Source: Streptomyces sp. NBC_01275
GTDB lineage: Bacteria; Actinomycetota; Actinomycetes; Streptomycetales; Streptomycetaceae
Length of the DNA stretch: 64,000 nt
Direction of reading: 5' to 3'
Assembly: GCF_026340655.1 (NCBI RefSeq)
Contig: NZ_JAPEOZ010000001.1
Span: 2,728,001 to 2,792,000, forward strand
Notes under the pieces: generated by a model
What the model saw: only the letters and a program-made list of their open reading frames with translations
Told to the model about the DNA's origin: nothing
Databases searched by the model: none
Position numbers and translations under genes: made by a program
Part shown: positions 53,197-63,009 of the stretch, piece by piece
How positions within the stretch are numbered: position 1 is the stretch's first letter
Layout of the letters: each line of letters begins with the position of its first letter

Positions 53197-54219
53197 TCAG
53201 GTCTTCTTACGGGTCGTCATGAAGCGCTGGATCAGGATGAACGCGCACAGCAGCACACCGGTGGCGATCTTCGTCCACCAGGAGCTGAGCGTGCCCTCGA
53301 ACTGGATGACGCTCTTGATCAGGCCCAGTACCAGCACCCCGAACAGGGTTCCCAGCACATAGCCGGAGCCACCCGTCAGCAGCGTGCCGCCGATGACGAC
53401 CGCGGCGATGGCGTCGAGTTCCATGCCGGTCGCGTGCAGCGGGTCACCGGACTGGATGTACAGGGTGAAGAGGAGGCCGGCGAGCGCCGAGCAGAAGCCG
53501 CTCACCGTGTACACGGCGATCTTCGTGCCGCCCTGCGGGAGACCCATCAGCATGGCCGACTGCTCGTTGCCGCCGATGGCGTACACCCGGCGCCCGAAGC
53601 GGGTGTAGTGCAGGACGTAGAACGCGACGGCGAGGACGACCAGCGCGACGACCGCGCCGATCGACAGGAATCCCATCCCCAGCGACACCTGCGCCTGGGC
53701 CATGGTGCTCACCGTGGAGTCGCCGATGGAGATCGACTCCTTGCTGATCACCAGACACAGGCCGCGGAAGAGGAAGAGGCCGGCGAGGGTCACGATGAAG
53801 GGCTGGATCTCGAAGTTGTGGATCACGTAGCCCATCAGGAAGCCGCCGAAGGCGCCCACGGCCAGCGCCATGGGGATCACGACCACGATCGGCAGTCCCT
53901 GGCGCTCCACCAGCCAGGCCGTGAACATCGTCGTGAAGCCGATCATCGAGCCGACGGACAGGTCGATGCCGCCGGACAGGATGACGAAGGTGACGCCGAC
54001 GGCGGCGACCAGCAGATAGCCGTTGTCGATGAACAGGTTCAGGAAGACCTGCGGTTCGGCGAACCCGTAGTACTGGTAGCGGCCCAGGGCCCCGACGTAC
54101 ATCAGGAGGAAGAGCAGGGCCGTCGCCATGACGGGCAGGCGCCGGTCGCCGAGCAGCCGCGCGGCCCTGGACGGGGTACGGGTGTCCGGGGTCGTGGGGG
54201 TCTGGGTGGTCGCGCTCAT
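53197..54219 (-). CDS. sugar ABC transporter permease (YjfF/RbsC type)
   Basis: A 340-aa protein, 8-10 hydrophobic segments. Conserved permease blocks: GVTFVILSGGIDLSVGSMIG, FVTLAGLFLFRGL, FGRRVYAIGGNEQSAMLMGLP and ELDAIAAVVIGGTLLTGGSGYVLGTLFGVLVLG, typical of CUT2 (ribose/galactofuranose) permeases. Its ATG overlaps the TGA of the upstream permease by one base (tgATG). It would pair with the first permease as a heterodimeric channel, like YtfT/YjfF. Last gene of the operon. Confidence 0.9.
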   Translation of the reverse strand: MSATTQTPTTPDTRTPSRAARLLGDRRLPVMATALLFLLMYVGALGRYQYYGFAEPQVFLNLFIDNGYLLVAAVGVTFVILSGGIDLSVGSMIGFTTMFTAWLVERQGLPIVVVIPMALAVGAFGGFLMGYVIHNFEIQPFIVTLAGLFLFRGLCLVISKESISIGDSTVSTMAQAQVSLGMGFLSIGAVVALVVLAVAFYVLHYTRFGRRVYAIGGNEQSAMLMGLPQGGTKIAVYTVSGFCSALAGLLFTLYIQSGDPLHATGMELDAIAAVVIGGTLLTGGSGYVLGTLFGVLVLGLIKSVIQFEGTLSSWWTKIATGVLLCAFILIQRFMTTRKKT

Positions 54220-55336
54220 CACGACACCTCCATCTTGGGAGCGGCCTCGGTCGCCGCGGCGGTGTCCGCCGCTGCCGCGGCCGGCTTGGCGCCGCCCTTC
54301 GCCCCGAACCGGGCGCCGAACGCCGCGCCGAAGACCTTGGCGCGGAACTTCGGGGACTGCAGCAGGCAGACGACGATGACGACGGCGGCCTTGAAGACCA
54401 GGTTGGTCTGGGTCGGCACGCCGATGGTGTAGATCGTGGTGGTCAGGGTCTGGATGACGAGGGCGCCGACCACCGTGCCGCCGACGGAGAACCGGCCGCC
54501 CAGGAGCGAGGTGCCGCCGATCACCACGGCGAGGATCGCGTCGAGCTCGATCCACAGGCCCGCGTTGTTGCCGTCCGCGGCCGAGGTGTTGGAGCTGATC
54601 ATCAGGCCCGCGATACCGGCGCACAGCGCGCAGAACACGTAGACCATGATCTTGATGCGCCGGGACCTGATGCCCACCAGGCGGCTGGCCTCGGCGTTGC
54701 CGCCGACCGACTCGACCAGCAGCCCGAGCGCCGTACGGCGGGTCAGCACCACCGTGACGGCCACGACCACGGCCACCACGAAGATGGAGAAGGGCAGAGT
54801 CAGCCAGTAGCCGCCGCCGATCAGCTTGTACGGCTCGCTGTTGACGGTGATGATCTGGCCGTCGGTGATCAGCTGGGCGACCCCACGTCCGGCGACCATG
54901 ATGATCAGCGTGGCGATGATCGGCTGGATGCCCATCCTGGCGACCAGGAAGCCGTTCCACAGGCCGCAGACGACCGCGGCGAGCAGGCCCAGGCCCATGG
55001 CGAGCAGCACTCCGGACAGGGCGCCCTGGTCGGCCTGGTCGCTGATGTAGGAGCAGGTCAGGGCCCCGGTGATGGCGACCACCGCGCCGACGGAGAGGTC
55101 GATGCCGCCGGTGGCGATGACCAGGGTCATGCCGACCGCCACCAGGATGAGGGGCGATCCGAACAGCACGATCGAGACGAGGCTGCCGTAGAGATGGCCG
55201 TCCGCCATCCGGACGGAGAAGAAGTCGGGGGTGAAGGGAACGTTGACGAGCAGCAGGAGGACGAGGACCGCCACCGGCCAGAACAGGTGGTGGCGGGTCA
55301 GCCCCCGCCACCGGGACGAGGTGGTCGAGGAGGTGG

Positions 55337-55340
<4 letters not shown>
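54219..55340 (-). CDS. sugar ABC transporter permease (YtfT/RbsC type)
   Basis: A 373-aa CUT2-type permease from GTG 55340. Signatures: GMTLVIATGGIDLSVGAVVA, IQPIIATLIIMVAGRGVAQL, VGGNAEASRLVGIRSRRIKI and ELDAILAVVIGGTSLLGGRFSVGGTVVGAL. The last 45 residues are Ala/Lys-rich and cytoplasmic. Start overlaps the ATPase stop (GTGA). It is one of two permeases, as in the galactofuranose importer of E. coli. Confidence 0.9.
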
Positions 55341-56869
<1,529 letters not shown>

Positions 56870-56897
56870 GGCAGTGCTCCTCATGGAATTCAGGCCC

Positions 56898-56947
56898 GCA
56901 GGGAGCCCCGGGGACCGATGGCGCTCGGTCGGACGGGGGCTCCCTGC
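56898..56947 (-). terminator. nested hairpin between the binding-protein and ATPase genes
   Basis: gcagggagcccc (56898-56909) pairs with ggggctccctgc (56936-56947), and inside it gaccga/tcggtc (56913-56918 with 56925-56930). Such hairpins after the first gene of importer operons often lower readthrough or protect the binding-protein mRNA, giving more binding protein than ATPase. Confidence 0.7.
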
Positions 56948-56963
56948 CGGTGGGTGCGGTCGG

Positions 56964-57971
56964 TCAGTACTTGCGGCTGGGGAGCGCGGCCTTGGCCTGG
57001 TCCTGCAGGAAGTCGCCCTCCTTGGTCTTGATCCAGCGCTCGACCGTCTCGCCGTCCTTGACCTTCTTCACGACGTCCATCAGCTGCGGGCCGAGCAGCG
57101 GGTTGCACTCGACGATGGCGTTGATCTTGCCCTCGGACATGGCCACGAAGCCGTCCTTCACGCCGTCGATCGAGACGATCAGGATGTCCGTGCCGGGCTT
57201 CTTGCCCGCCGCCTCGATGGACTGGATGGCGCCGATGGCCATGTCGTCGTTGTGCGCGAAGAGCACGTTGATGTCCGGGTTGGACTGCAGGAAGGCCGCC
57301 ATGACCTGCTTGCCGCCGGCGCGGGTGAAGTCACCGGTCTGGCTGACGACGATCTTCCAGTCGTCCGCGTGGTCGGCGTCCATGACCTCCTTGAAGCCCT
57401 TGGCGCGCTCGATGGCGGGGGCGGCGCCGGTGGTGCCCTCCAGCTGGGCGATCTTCACCGCGCCCTTGTGGCCGGCCTTCTCCAGGACCTTCTCCAGGAT
57501 CTTGCCGGCGCGGCGGCCCTCGTCGGTGAAGTCGGAACCGACCAGCGTGACGTACAGGGAGTCGTCGGAGGTCTCCACCGAGCGGTCGGTGAGGACCACC
57601 GGGATCTTCGCGGTCTTGGCCTCCTTGAGCACCGCGTCCCAGCCGGTGACGACGACCGGCGAGAAGGCGATGACGTCCACCTTCTGCGCGATGTAGCTGC
57701 GGATCGCGGAGATCTGGTTCTCCTGCTTCTGCTGGGCGTCGGAGAACTTGAGGGTGTACCCCGCCTCCTTCGCCGCGTCCTTCACCGAGGTGGTGTTGGC
57801 GCTGCGCCAGCCGCTCTCCGAACCGACCTGGGAGAAGCCGAGCGTGATCGCCTTGCTGCCGCCCGAGGAGGAGGAGCCGGAGGAGCTGTCGTCCTTCTTG
57901 GCACAGGCCGCCAGGCCGCCCGCGGCCGCCACGCCGACCGCTGCGGTCAGGAAGTTCCGTCTGTTGAGCAT
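56964..57971 (-). CDS. sugar-binding lipoprotein of the ABC importer (YtfQ-like)
   Basis: A 335-aa protein with AAAGGAG 6-7 nt before ATG 57971. The signal has twin arginines (NRRNFLTAA) and a lipobox LAAC (Cys23), so it is a Tat- or Sec-exported lipoprotein, then a Ser/Gly linker. The periplasmic-binding fold (LGFSQVGSESGWRSANTTS, IDGVKDGFVAMSEGKINA, VECNPLLGPQLMDVVKK) resembles YtfQ, which binds galactofuranose. The true ligand here is not known. First gene of the importer operon after lacI. Confidence 0.9.
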   Translation of the reverse strand: MLNRRNFLTAAVGVAAAGGLAACAKKDDSSSGSSSSGGSKAITLGFSQVGSESGWRSANTTSVKDAAKEAGYTLKFSDAQQKQENQISAIRSYIAQKVDVIAFSPVVVTGWDAVLKEAKTAKIPVVLTDRSVETSDDSLYVTLVGSDFTDEGRRAGKILEKVLEKAGHKGAVKIAQLEGTTGAAPAIERAKGFKEVMDADHADDWKIVVSQTGDFTRAGGKQVMAAFLQSNPDINVLFAHNDDMAIGAIQSIEAAGKKPGTDILIVSIDGVKDGFVAMSEGKINAIVECNPLLGPQLMDVVKKVKDGETVERWIKTKEGDFLQDQAKAALPSRKY

Positions 57972-58106
57972 GTTCTTCTCCTTTGAAGAGCCGGCCCGGG
58001 GTCGGACCTGCGGGTACTCAAGGGGACCGGCCGCACTGCGTCCAGCCTGTCGATCATCGTTCGAGACTCCGACCGCACGGGTGGAAGAGAACGGCCGGAC
58101 GGTCCG

Positions 58107-59153
58107 TCAGAGAGGTACGCCCTCCGGTTGAGCGGCGTACGGGAAGGTACTGGCGCGGACGACGAGTTGGGGCTCGATCGCGATCCGGGGTGGGGTGGCG
58201 GGTGGTCGGCCCTCGATCAGCTCCAGGAGCAGCGCGATGGCTCGTTTCCCCACCGTCGAGAAGTCCTGCCGGACGGTGGTGAGAGGAGGAGCGAAGAACT
58301 CCGACTCCGGGATGTCGTCGAAGCCGACCACCGCGACGTCCTGGGGGGTTCGGATCCCCGCCTCACGCAGGGCCCGCAACACCCCCAGTGCCATCTGGTC
58401 GTTGGCGACGAACACGGCGGTCAGCCCCCGGCCCACCCAGCCGGCCAGTTCCTGGCCCGCACGGTAGCCCGACAGCGGACTCCAGTCCCCGCGCAGCAGC
58501 ACGGGCGGCTCGACATCCGCCGCTTCGAGGACCGCCCGCCAGCCGGCGGCCCTCTCGGCGGCCTCCTGCCAGTCCTCGGGCCCGGCGAGGTGCCAGACCG
58601 TGCGGTGGCCGGCGGCCAGCAGATGACCGGTGGCCAGCCGCGCTCCCAGGGACTGGTCCACGCCGACGTGGGGGATGTCCCCGCCCGGCCCGCCGCCCAC
58701 GACCACCACCGGGAACGGGTAACGCAGTTCGGCCAGAGCGTCCACCGCCGACCGTTGCGGGGCGATGGCGACCACTCCTTCCACCCCGCCCTCGCTGAGG
58801 TGGTCCAGGGCCTCGGACAGTTCCTCGACGGTCAGTCTGCGCAGACTGACCGTCGAGACGAGATACCCCTCGGCCCGTGCCGCCTCCTCCAGCGCGAACA
58901 GCGTACTGGCCGGTCCGAAGAGGGTGGTGTCGGAGGCGACCACACCCAACGTCCGGGTCCGCCTGGTCGCCAGGGCCCGTGCGGAGGAGTTGCGACGGTA
59001 GCCCATCTCCTCGATCGCGCGCAGCACCCTGGTCCGGGTCTCGTCCCGCACGTTGGGGTGGTCCCCCAGCACACGGGACACGGTCTGGTGGGACACGCCG
59101 GCCAGGCGCGCCACGTCCGCCATGGTGGGCGGCCGAAGCCGGGTAGGTGTCAC
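58107..59153 (-). CDS. LacI family regulator of the sugar importer
   Basis: A 348-aa protein with AAGGAGG 8 nt before GTG 59153. DNA-binding domain: TMADVARLAGVSHQTVSRVLGDHPNVRDETRTRVLRAIEEMGYRRNSSARALATRR (about 10-64). The rest is a periplasmic-binding-like sugar domain with VFVANDQMALGVL and VAVVGFDDIPESEFFAPPLTTVRQD. It lies 135 bp upstream of the importer genes on the same strand, and a LacI-type operator lies 190 bp upstream of it, so it likely represses itself and the importer until a sugar binds. Confidence 0.92.
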   Translation of the reverse strand: MTPTRLRPPTMADVARLAGVSHQTVSRVLGDHPNVRDETRTRVLRAIEEMGYRRNSSARALATRRTRTLGVVASDTTLFGPASTLFALEEAARAEGYLVSTVSLRRLTVEELSEALDHLSEGGVEGVVAIAPQRSAVDALAELRYPFPVVVVGGGPGGDIPHVGVDQSLGARLATGHLLAAGHRTVWHLAGPEDWQEAAERAAGWRAVLEAADVEPPVLLRGDWSPLSGYRAGQELAGWVGRGLTAVFVANDQMALGVLRALREAGIRTPQDVAVVGFDDIPESEFFAPPLTTVRQDFSTVGKRAIALLLELIEGRPPATPPRIAIEPQLVVRASTFPYAAQPEGVPL

Positions 59154-59587
59154 GGCCGCACCTCCTTGGCGCCCGTCTGCCGATAAGGCCTGTGTGGTGG
59201 GCGGGCGATGCCCCGCCGACGGTTTCACGCCAGGGCCCCTGAGAGCCCAACGGAACTGGCCTGGAGGTCGAGTTGGGGCACTGCGTGCATGACGGCTCAT
59301 ACCTCCCGTGTCGGCGCTGCCCACTGACTGGTGAATGCGGAGGTCATTGTGAGCGCTAACAATTCACGGCGGTCAAGAGGGCTGCACCGGAAGGTCGTCA
59401 CGGTTGAGTAACGCGCCCCGCGGCGGGAGTTGGGAACTCGGCCTGCCACGGCGCCGTGTCCGGCCCGGGTCCCGGGACCCCGAGGGCGCCTCGGAGCGGC
59501 GACGGCCAGGGCGCCCGGAACGCGCCCGACTCGGCCTCACGCCAAGGGATTTCCGCGAGACCACAAAGCCGTCCGCCGGCCGGAGAC
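59154..59587. other. 434-bp intergenic region between lacI and the SCO2400-family gene
   Basis: The lacI leader and the candidate LacI promoter/operator (59346-59376) occupy the first part. From about 59400 to 59587, downstream of the SCO2400-family gene, I see GC-rich sequence with small dyads (such as ccgggtcccgg near 59468) but no convincing gene or terminator; open frames there are by-products of composition. Confidence 0.6.
59346..59376 (-). promoter_or_regulatory. LacI-type operator overlapping a promoter
   Basis: attgtgagcgctaacaat (59346-59363) is an 18-bp palindrome (16 of 18 symmetric) with the central CG step of LacI/GalR operators. On the minus strand TTGACC (59376-59371) lies upstream with CACAAT (59351-59346) at 19 nt, so a bound repressor would cover the -10 and spacer. 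It lies 190 bp before lacI. Confidence 0.8.
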
Positions 59588-60442
59588 CTACGAGCACCAC
59601 CACAGAAAACGCGTGCACGTCTCCGACGGAGACGGCTGCGGGGACGCGTCCGACGTCGGGTCGGCGGTCGGGGTGGAGCCGGAACCCGACGAGGCCGTCG
59701 AGCCGGTGGCCGCCCCGGGGGAGCCGGGAAGGGTGGCCGACTGGGCCTCCGCGTCCGGGGACCGTGTGGCGTCGCCCTCGTCGCCCGAGGACGCCGACGC
59801 CGATGCCGACGGGGATGCGGATGCGGATGCGGAGCCGCTGGGGGAGGCCGAGGTCTCGCCCTCCCTGTCGTCCAGGGGCCGGGCTGACGCGCTCGGCTCC
59901 GCCGTCGAGGCGTCGGCCTCGGACGACTCGCCCCCGGCCACCGCCGGGTTCCGGGCGAAGGGGAACCCCGGTGCGTCCACACCGAGTTCGGCCAGGCTCA
60001 GACCGCCCGCCGCCAGGACGAAGCCGGCGGCGATCAGCAGCGTGCGCCTGCGGCGCCGCCGGTGGACCGTGGCCTTGCGATCGCGACGACTCGCGTCCGA
60101 CGCGCCGGCTGCGCCCACGGGACGCCGTGTGCCGCCCCGGCCCTGCTCGCGACGGCGCGCGGCGCGCCCCCGCGGCTCACCGCGCTCACCGCGCTCATCA
60201 CGCTCATCACGCCGTGTTTCACGGTGTTCGTCGCGTTCATCGCGTTCGTTATGTCCGTCGTGTTCATCGTGTTCGTCGCGTTCGCCGTGATGGGCGGGAA
60301 CGCCGGATGCGCCGGAAGCGCCGTACGGCTCCGGCTCGTACGGGTCGCGCGGGTGGCCAAACGCTTGTTCGACAGGGGCGCCGCACCCAGGGCAGGCGAG
60401 GGCGCCGTTGAGGTGCCGTCGGCACGGGTGGCAGTAGTCCAT
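59588..60442 (-). CDS. SCO2400-family zinc-ribbon membrane protein
   Basis: A 284-aa protein starting MDYCHPCRRHLNGALACPGCG: a zinc ribbon with CxxC pairs at residues 4-7 and 17-20. Residues 45-95 are a charged, His/Asp/Glu/Arg-rich tract (ERDEHDEHDGHNERDERDEH) from a DNA repeat; then basic residues, one membrane helix (about 133-153, LLIAAGFVLAAGGLSLAEL) and a Ser/Ala/Pro-rich extracytoplasmic tail ending CTRFLWWC. I recognise the family from Streptomyces (SCO2400 type); function unknown. TAGTCT lies 12 nt before the ATG and no ribosome binding site is seen. Confidence 0.8.
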   Translation of the reverse strand: MDYCHPCRRHLNGALACPGCGAPVEQAFGHPRDPYEPEPYGASGASGVPAHHGERDEHDEHDGHNERDERDEHRETRRDERDERGERGEPRGRAARRREQGRGGTRRPVGAAGASDASRRDRKATVHRRRRRRTLLIAAGFVLAAGGLSLAELGVDAPGFPFARNPAVAGGESSEADASTAEPSASARPLDDREGETSASPSGSASASASPSASASASSGDEGDATRSPDAEAQSATLPGSPGAATGSTASSGSGSTPTADPTSDASPQPSPSETCTRFLWWCS

Positions 60443-60612
60443 GACGCGGGAAGACTAGGTTCCGAAAGGGGCGTGTTCACGGGCCCGCCCGTGAAAGTTG
60501 TGTGGGAAACCGGCCATACCGGTGCGGCCGGCCGAGTGACCTGGCACACACCACCGCATCTGATTTCCGAAAGGAGTCTCGAAACTGTCGAAACCGTTAC
60601 CTGTTCGACCCA

Positions 60613-60642
60613 TTGACACTCCCCTCACGCCGTCCTTACTGT
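60613..60642 (+). promoter_or_regulatory. sigma70-type promoter of the dehydratase operon
   Basis: TTGACA (60613-60618), 18-nt spacer, TACTGT (60637-60642). A start near 60649 gives a leader of about 49 nt to GTG 60698. The consensus -35 and spacing make this one of the clearest promoters in the window. Confidence 0.7.
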
Positions 60643-60651
60643 CTGCCCAGC

Positions 60652-60672
60652 ATTTCGAACGTGTGACGAAAT
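60652..60672. promoter_or_regulatory. inverted repeat just downstream of the dehydratase promoter
   Basis: atttcg (60652-60657) and cgaaat (60667-60672) are inverted around a 9-bp centre, at about +4 to +24 of the predicted transcript: a likely repressor site. TCGAA-type motifs also occur at 60579-60585, 60588-60594, 60605, 60655 and 60674, so several sites may be bound. Confidence 0.5.
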
Positions 60673-60697
60673 CTCGAACAGCTGAAGGGTAGCTTCC

Positions 60698-61858
60698 GTG
60701 CGCATCACCGGAATCAGCACACACGTGGTCGGGACGCCGTGGCGCAACCTGACCTACGTCCTTGTGCACACCGACGAGGGCATCACGGGTGTCGGCGAGA
60801 CCCGCATGCTGGGCCACACCGACGCGCTGATCGGCTACCTGAAGGAGGCCGAGGCCAACCATATTCTCGGCTCCGACCCGTTCGCTGTCGAGGACCTGAC
60901 CCGCCGCATGAAGTACGGCGACTACGGGCGGGCCGGCGAGATCGTGATGTCCGGCATCGCCGTCGTCGAGATGGCCTGCTGGGACATCAAGGGCAAGGCC
61001 CTCGGGGTGCCCGTCTGGCAGCTGCTCGGCGGCAAGGTGACCGACAAGGTCAAGGCGTACGCCAACGGCTGGTACACCACCGAGCGGACGCCCGAGGCGT
61101 ACCACAAGGCCGCCCAGGGGGTCATCGAGCGCGGGTACAAGGCGCTGAAGATCGACCCCTTCGGCACCGGGCACTTCGAGCTGGACCACGACCAGACCCT
61201 CTACGCCGTCTCCCTCATCGAGGCCGTGCGCGACGCCATCGGGCCCGACGCCGAGCTGATGCTGGAGATGCACGGCCGCTTCTCCCCGGCCACCGCCATC
61301 CGGCTGGCCAAGGAGCTCGCGCCGTTCAAGCCCGCGTGGCTGGAGGAGCCCTGCCCGCCGGAGAACCTGAAGGCGCTGGAGAAGGTCGCCGCCAAGGTCG
61401 ACATCCCGGTCGCCACCGGTGAGCGCATCCACGACCGCATCGAGTTCCGCGAGCTCTTCGAGAGCCAGGCCGTGGACATCATCCAGCCGGACGTCGGCCA
61501 TATCGGCGGCATCTGGGAGACCAGGAAGCTCGCCGCGACCGCCGAGGCGCACTACGTGCTCGTCGCCCCGCACAACGTCGGCGGGCCGGTCCTGACCGCC
61601 GCCTCCCTCCAGGTCGGCTTCACCTCGCCCAACTTCAAGATCCTCGAGCACTTCAACGACTTCGCCGACGCGGAGATCAAGAAGGTCGTCAAGGGCGCGC
61701 CCGAGGTGATCGACGGCTACTTCCACCTCTCCGACGCGCCCGGTCTCGGCGTCGAGCTGGACGTCGAGGCGGCCGCCGAGTTCCCCCAGCAGCAGGCCCG
61801 CTTCGACCTGTGGGCCGAGGGCTGGGAGCAGCGCAAGCCGAAGGGCGCCGAGAAGTGA
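60698..61858 (+). CDS. enolase-superfamily sugar acid dehydratase (mandelate racemase type)
   Basis: A 386-aa protein from GTG 60698 with AAGGG upstream. N-terminal capping domain (MRITGISTHVVGTPWRNLTYVLVHTDEG), then the TIM barrel: KALKIDPFG (Lys motif), metal ligands in LMLEMHGRF, WLEEPCPPENL and ATGERIHDR, and Asp/His in IQPDVGHIGGI and VAPHNVGGPV. The pattern is closest to galactonate dehydratase and related acid-sugar dehydratases, which remove water to form 2-keto-3-deoxy acids. The exact substrate cannot be read from sequence. First gene of an operon, overlapping the dehydrogenase by 4 bp. Confidence 0.88.
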   Translation: MRITGISTHVVGTPWRNLTYVLVHTDEGITGVGETRMLGHTDALIGYLKEAEANHILGSDPFAVEDLTRRMKYGDYGRAGEIVMSGIAVVEMACWDIKGKALGVPVWQLLGGKVTDKVKAYANGWYTTERTPEAYHKAAQGVIERGYKALKIDPFGTGHFELDHDQTLYAVSLIEAVRDAIGPDAELMLEMHGRFSPATAIRLAKELAPFKPAWLEEPCPPENLKALEKVAAKVDIPVATGERIHDRIEFRELFESQAVDIIQPDVGHIGGIWETRKLAATAEAHYVLVAPHNVGGPVLTAASLQVGFTSPNFKILEHFNDFADAEIKKVVKGAPEVIDGYFHLSDAPGLGVELDVEAAAEFPQQQARFDLWAEGWEQRKPKGAEK

Positions 61859-62898
61859 GTCCGGTCAGCGCGGTGGGCGCGGCGAGCACCGCCGTCGTCA
61901 TCGACGCGCCCGGCGAGCACCGGCTCGTCCCGCACGAGCCGCGGCCGCCCGAGGCCGGCGAGGCGCTGGTGCGCGTCCACGCCGTCGGCATCTGCGGCAG
62001 CGACCGCGAGGTGTACCAGGGCAACCGGCCCGAGGGCTACGTCCGCTACCCCCTCACCCCCGGCCACGAGTGGTCCGGGACGGTCGAGACGGTCGGCGCC
62101 GGGGTCCCCTCGTCGCTGGTCGGCCGCAAGGTCGTCGGCGAGGGCTTCCGCAACTGCCAGGTGTGCGACCGCTGCCACACGGGCGAGACGACGCTGTGCA
62201 CGGACGGTTACGAGGAGACCGGCTTCACCCAGCCCGGGGCGATGGCCGCGACCCTCACCCTCCCGGCCCGGCTGCTGCATCCCCTCCCGGACGACGCCGA
62301 CCTCACCGCCGCCGCCCTCCTGGAGCCCGCCGCCTGCATCGCGGCCGCCGCGATCAAGGCGAACGCACTGCCGGGCGAGCGGGTCGCCGTGGTCGGCACC
62401 GGCACGCTGGGCATGTTCGCCGTGCAGTTCCTGAAGGCGGGCTCGCCCGCCGAGCTGCTGGTGGTCGGGACGCGCGGCGACCGGGAACAGCTTTCCCGGC
62501 AGTTCGGCGCCACCGACTTCCGCACCCGGAACCAGCCGCTCCCCGACGACTTCGACGTCGTGATCGAGACCGCCGGGTCCGCGTCCGCCGCCCGCACGGC
62601 CGCCGCCCTGCTGAGGCGGGGCGGACGCCTGGTGCTGACGGGGATCCCGGCGCCGGGCGCCGACGGCCTCGACCCGACGGACCTGGTCGTACGGCAGCTG
62701 GAGGTGCACACCGTCTTCGGCGCGCCGCCGGACGCCTGGTCGCACACGGTGCGGGTGTTCGGGGCCGGTCTGCTGGATCCGCTGCCGCTGGTCACCCACG
62801 AGCTGCCGCTCGCCGAGTTCCCCGAGGCCATCGAGCTGGTGGGATCCGGCGATCCGAAGGTGGGCAAGGTACTGCTCCGGCCCGGCGCGACCCCCTAG
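61855..62898 (+). CDS. zinc-dependent alcohol dehydrogenase (MDR, sugar/polyol type)
   Basis: A 347-aa protein from GTG 61855, overlapping the dehydratase stop (GTGA). Catalytic zinc: Cys in AVGICGSD, GHEWSG. Structural zinc: CQVCDRCHTGETTLC. Cofactor site VAVVGTGTLGMFAVQFLKAG. It resembles sorbitol/L-threonine-type dehydrogenases and probably oxidises a sugar or a deoxy-keto acid intermediate in the pathway of the dehydratase. A 16-bp hairpin follows the gene. Confidence 0.9.
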   Translation: MSPVSAVGAASTAVVIDAPGEHRLVPHEPRPPEAGEALVRVHAVGICGSDREVYQGNRPEGYVRYPLTPGHEWSGTVETVGAGVPSSLVGRKVVGEGFRNCQVCDRCHTGETTLCTDGYEETGFTQPGAMAATLTLPARLLHPLPDDADLTAAALLEPAACIAAAAIKANALPGERVAVVGTGTLGMFAVQFLKAGSPAELLVVGTRGDREQLSRQFGATDFRTRNQPLPDDFDVVIETAGSASAARTAAALLRRGGRLVLTGIPAPGADGLDPTDLVVRQLEVHTVFGAPPDAWSHTVRVFGAGLLDPLPLVTHELPLAEFPEAIELVGSGDPKVGKVLLRPGATP

Positions 62899-62900
62899 CC

Positions 62901-62945
62901 GTACGCCGGTACGGGGGCGACCTGACGGTCCCCGTACCGGCGTAC
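62901..62945 (+). terminator. 16-bp hairpin between the dehydrogenase and the last gene
   Basis: gtacgccggtacgggg (62901-62916) pairs perfectly with ccccgtaccggcgtac (62930-62945), loop 13 nt, directly after the dehydrogenase stop. It may terminate or attenuate before the gene at 63010. Confidence 0.75.
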
Positions 62946-63009
62946 ACCCAAGTCTCGTATGCCCTGAGCCGCGAACCTCGTCCGAAATACCGAACACGAA
63001 GGACAGCTT

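Noticed and set aside
53197..55311. single 704-codon frame spanning both permeases
   Set aside because: The first part is an out-of-frame Arg-rich translation; the true second permease starts at ATG 54219 and the first permease lies in the frame beginning at 55340.
59398..60411. plus-strand open frames opposite the SCO2400-family gene
   Set aside because: Arg/Pro-rich shadow frames; the minus-strand frame has a clear zinc ribbon start and membrane helix.
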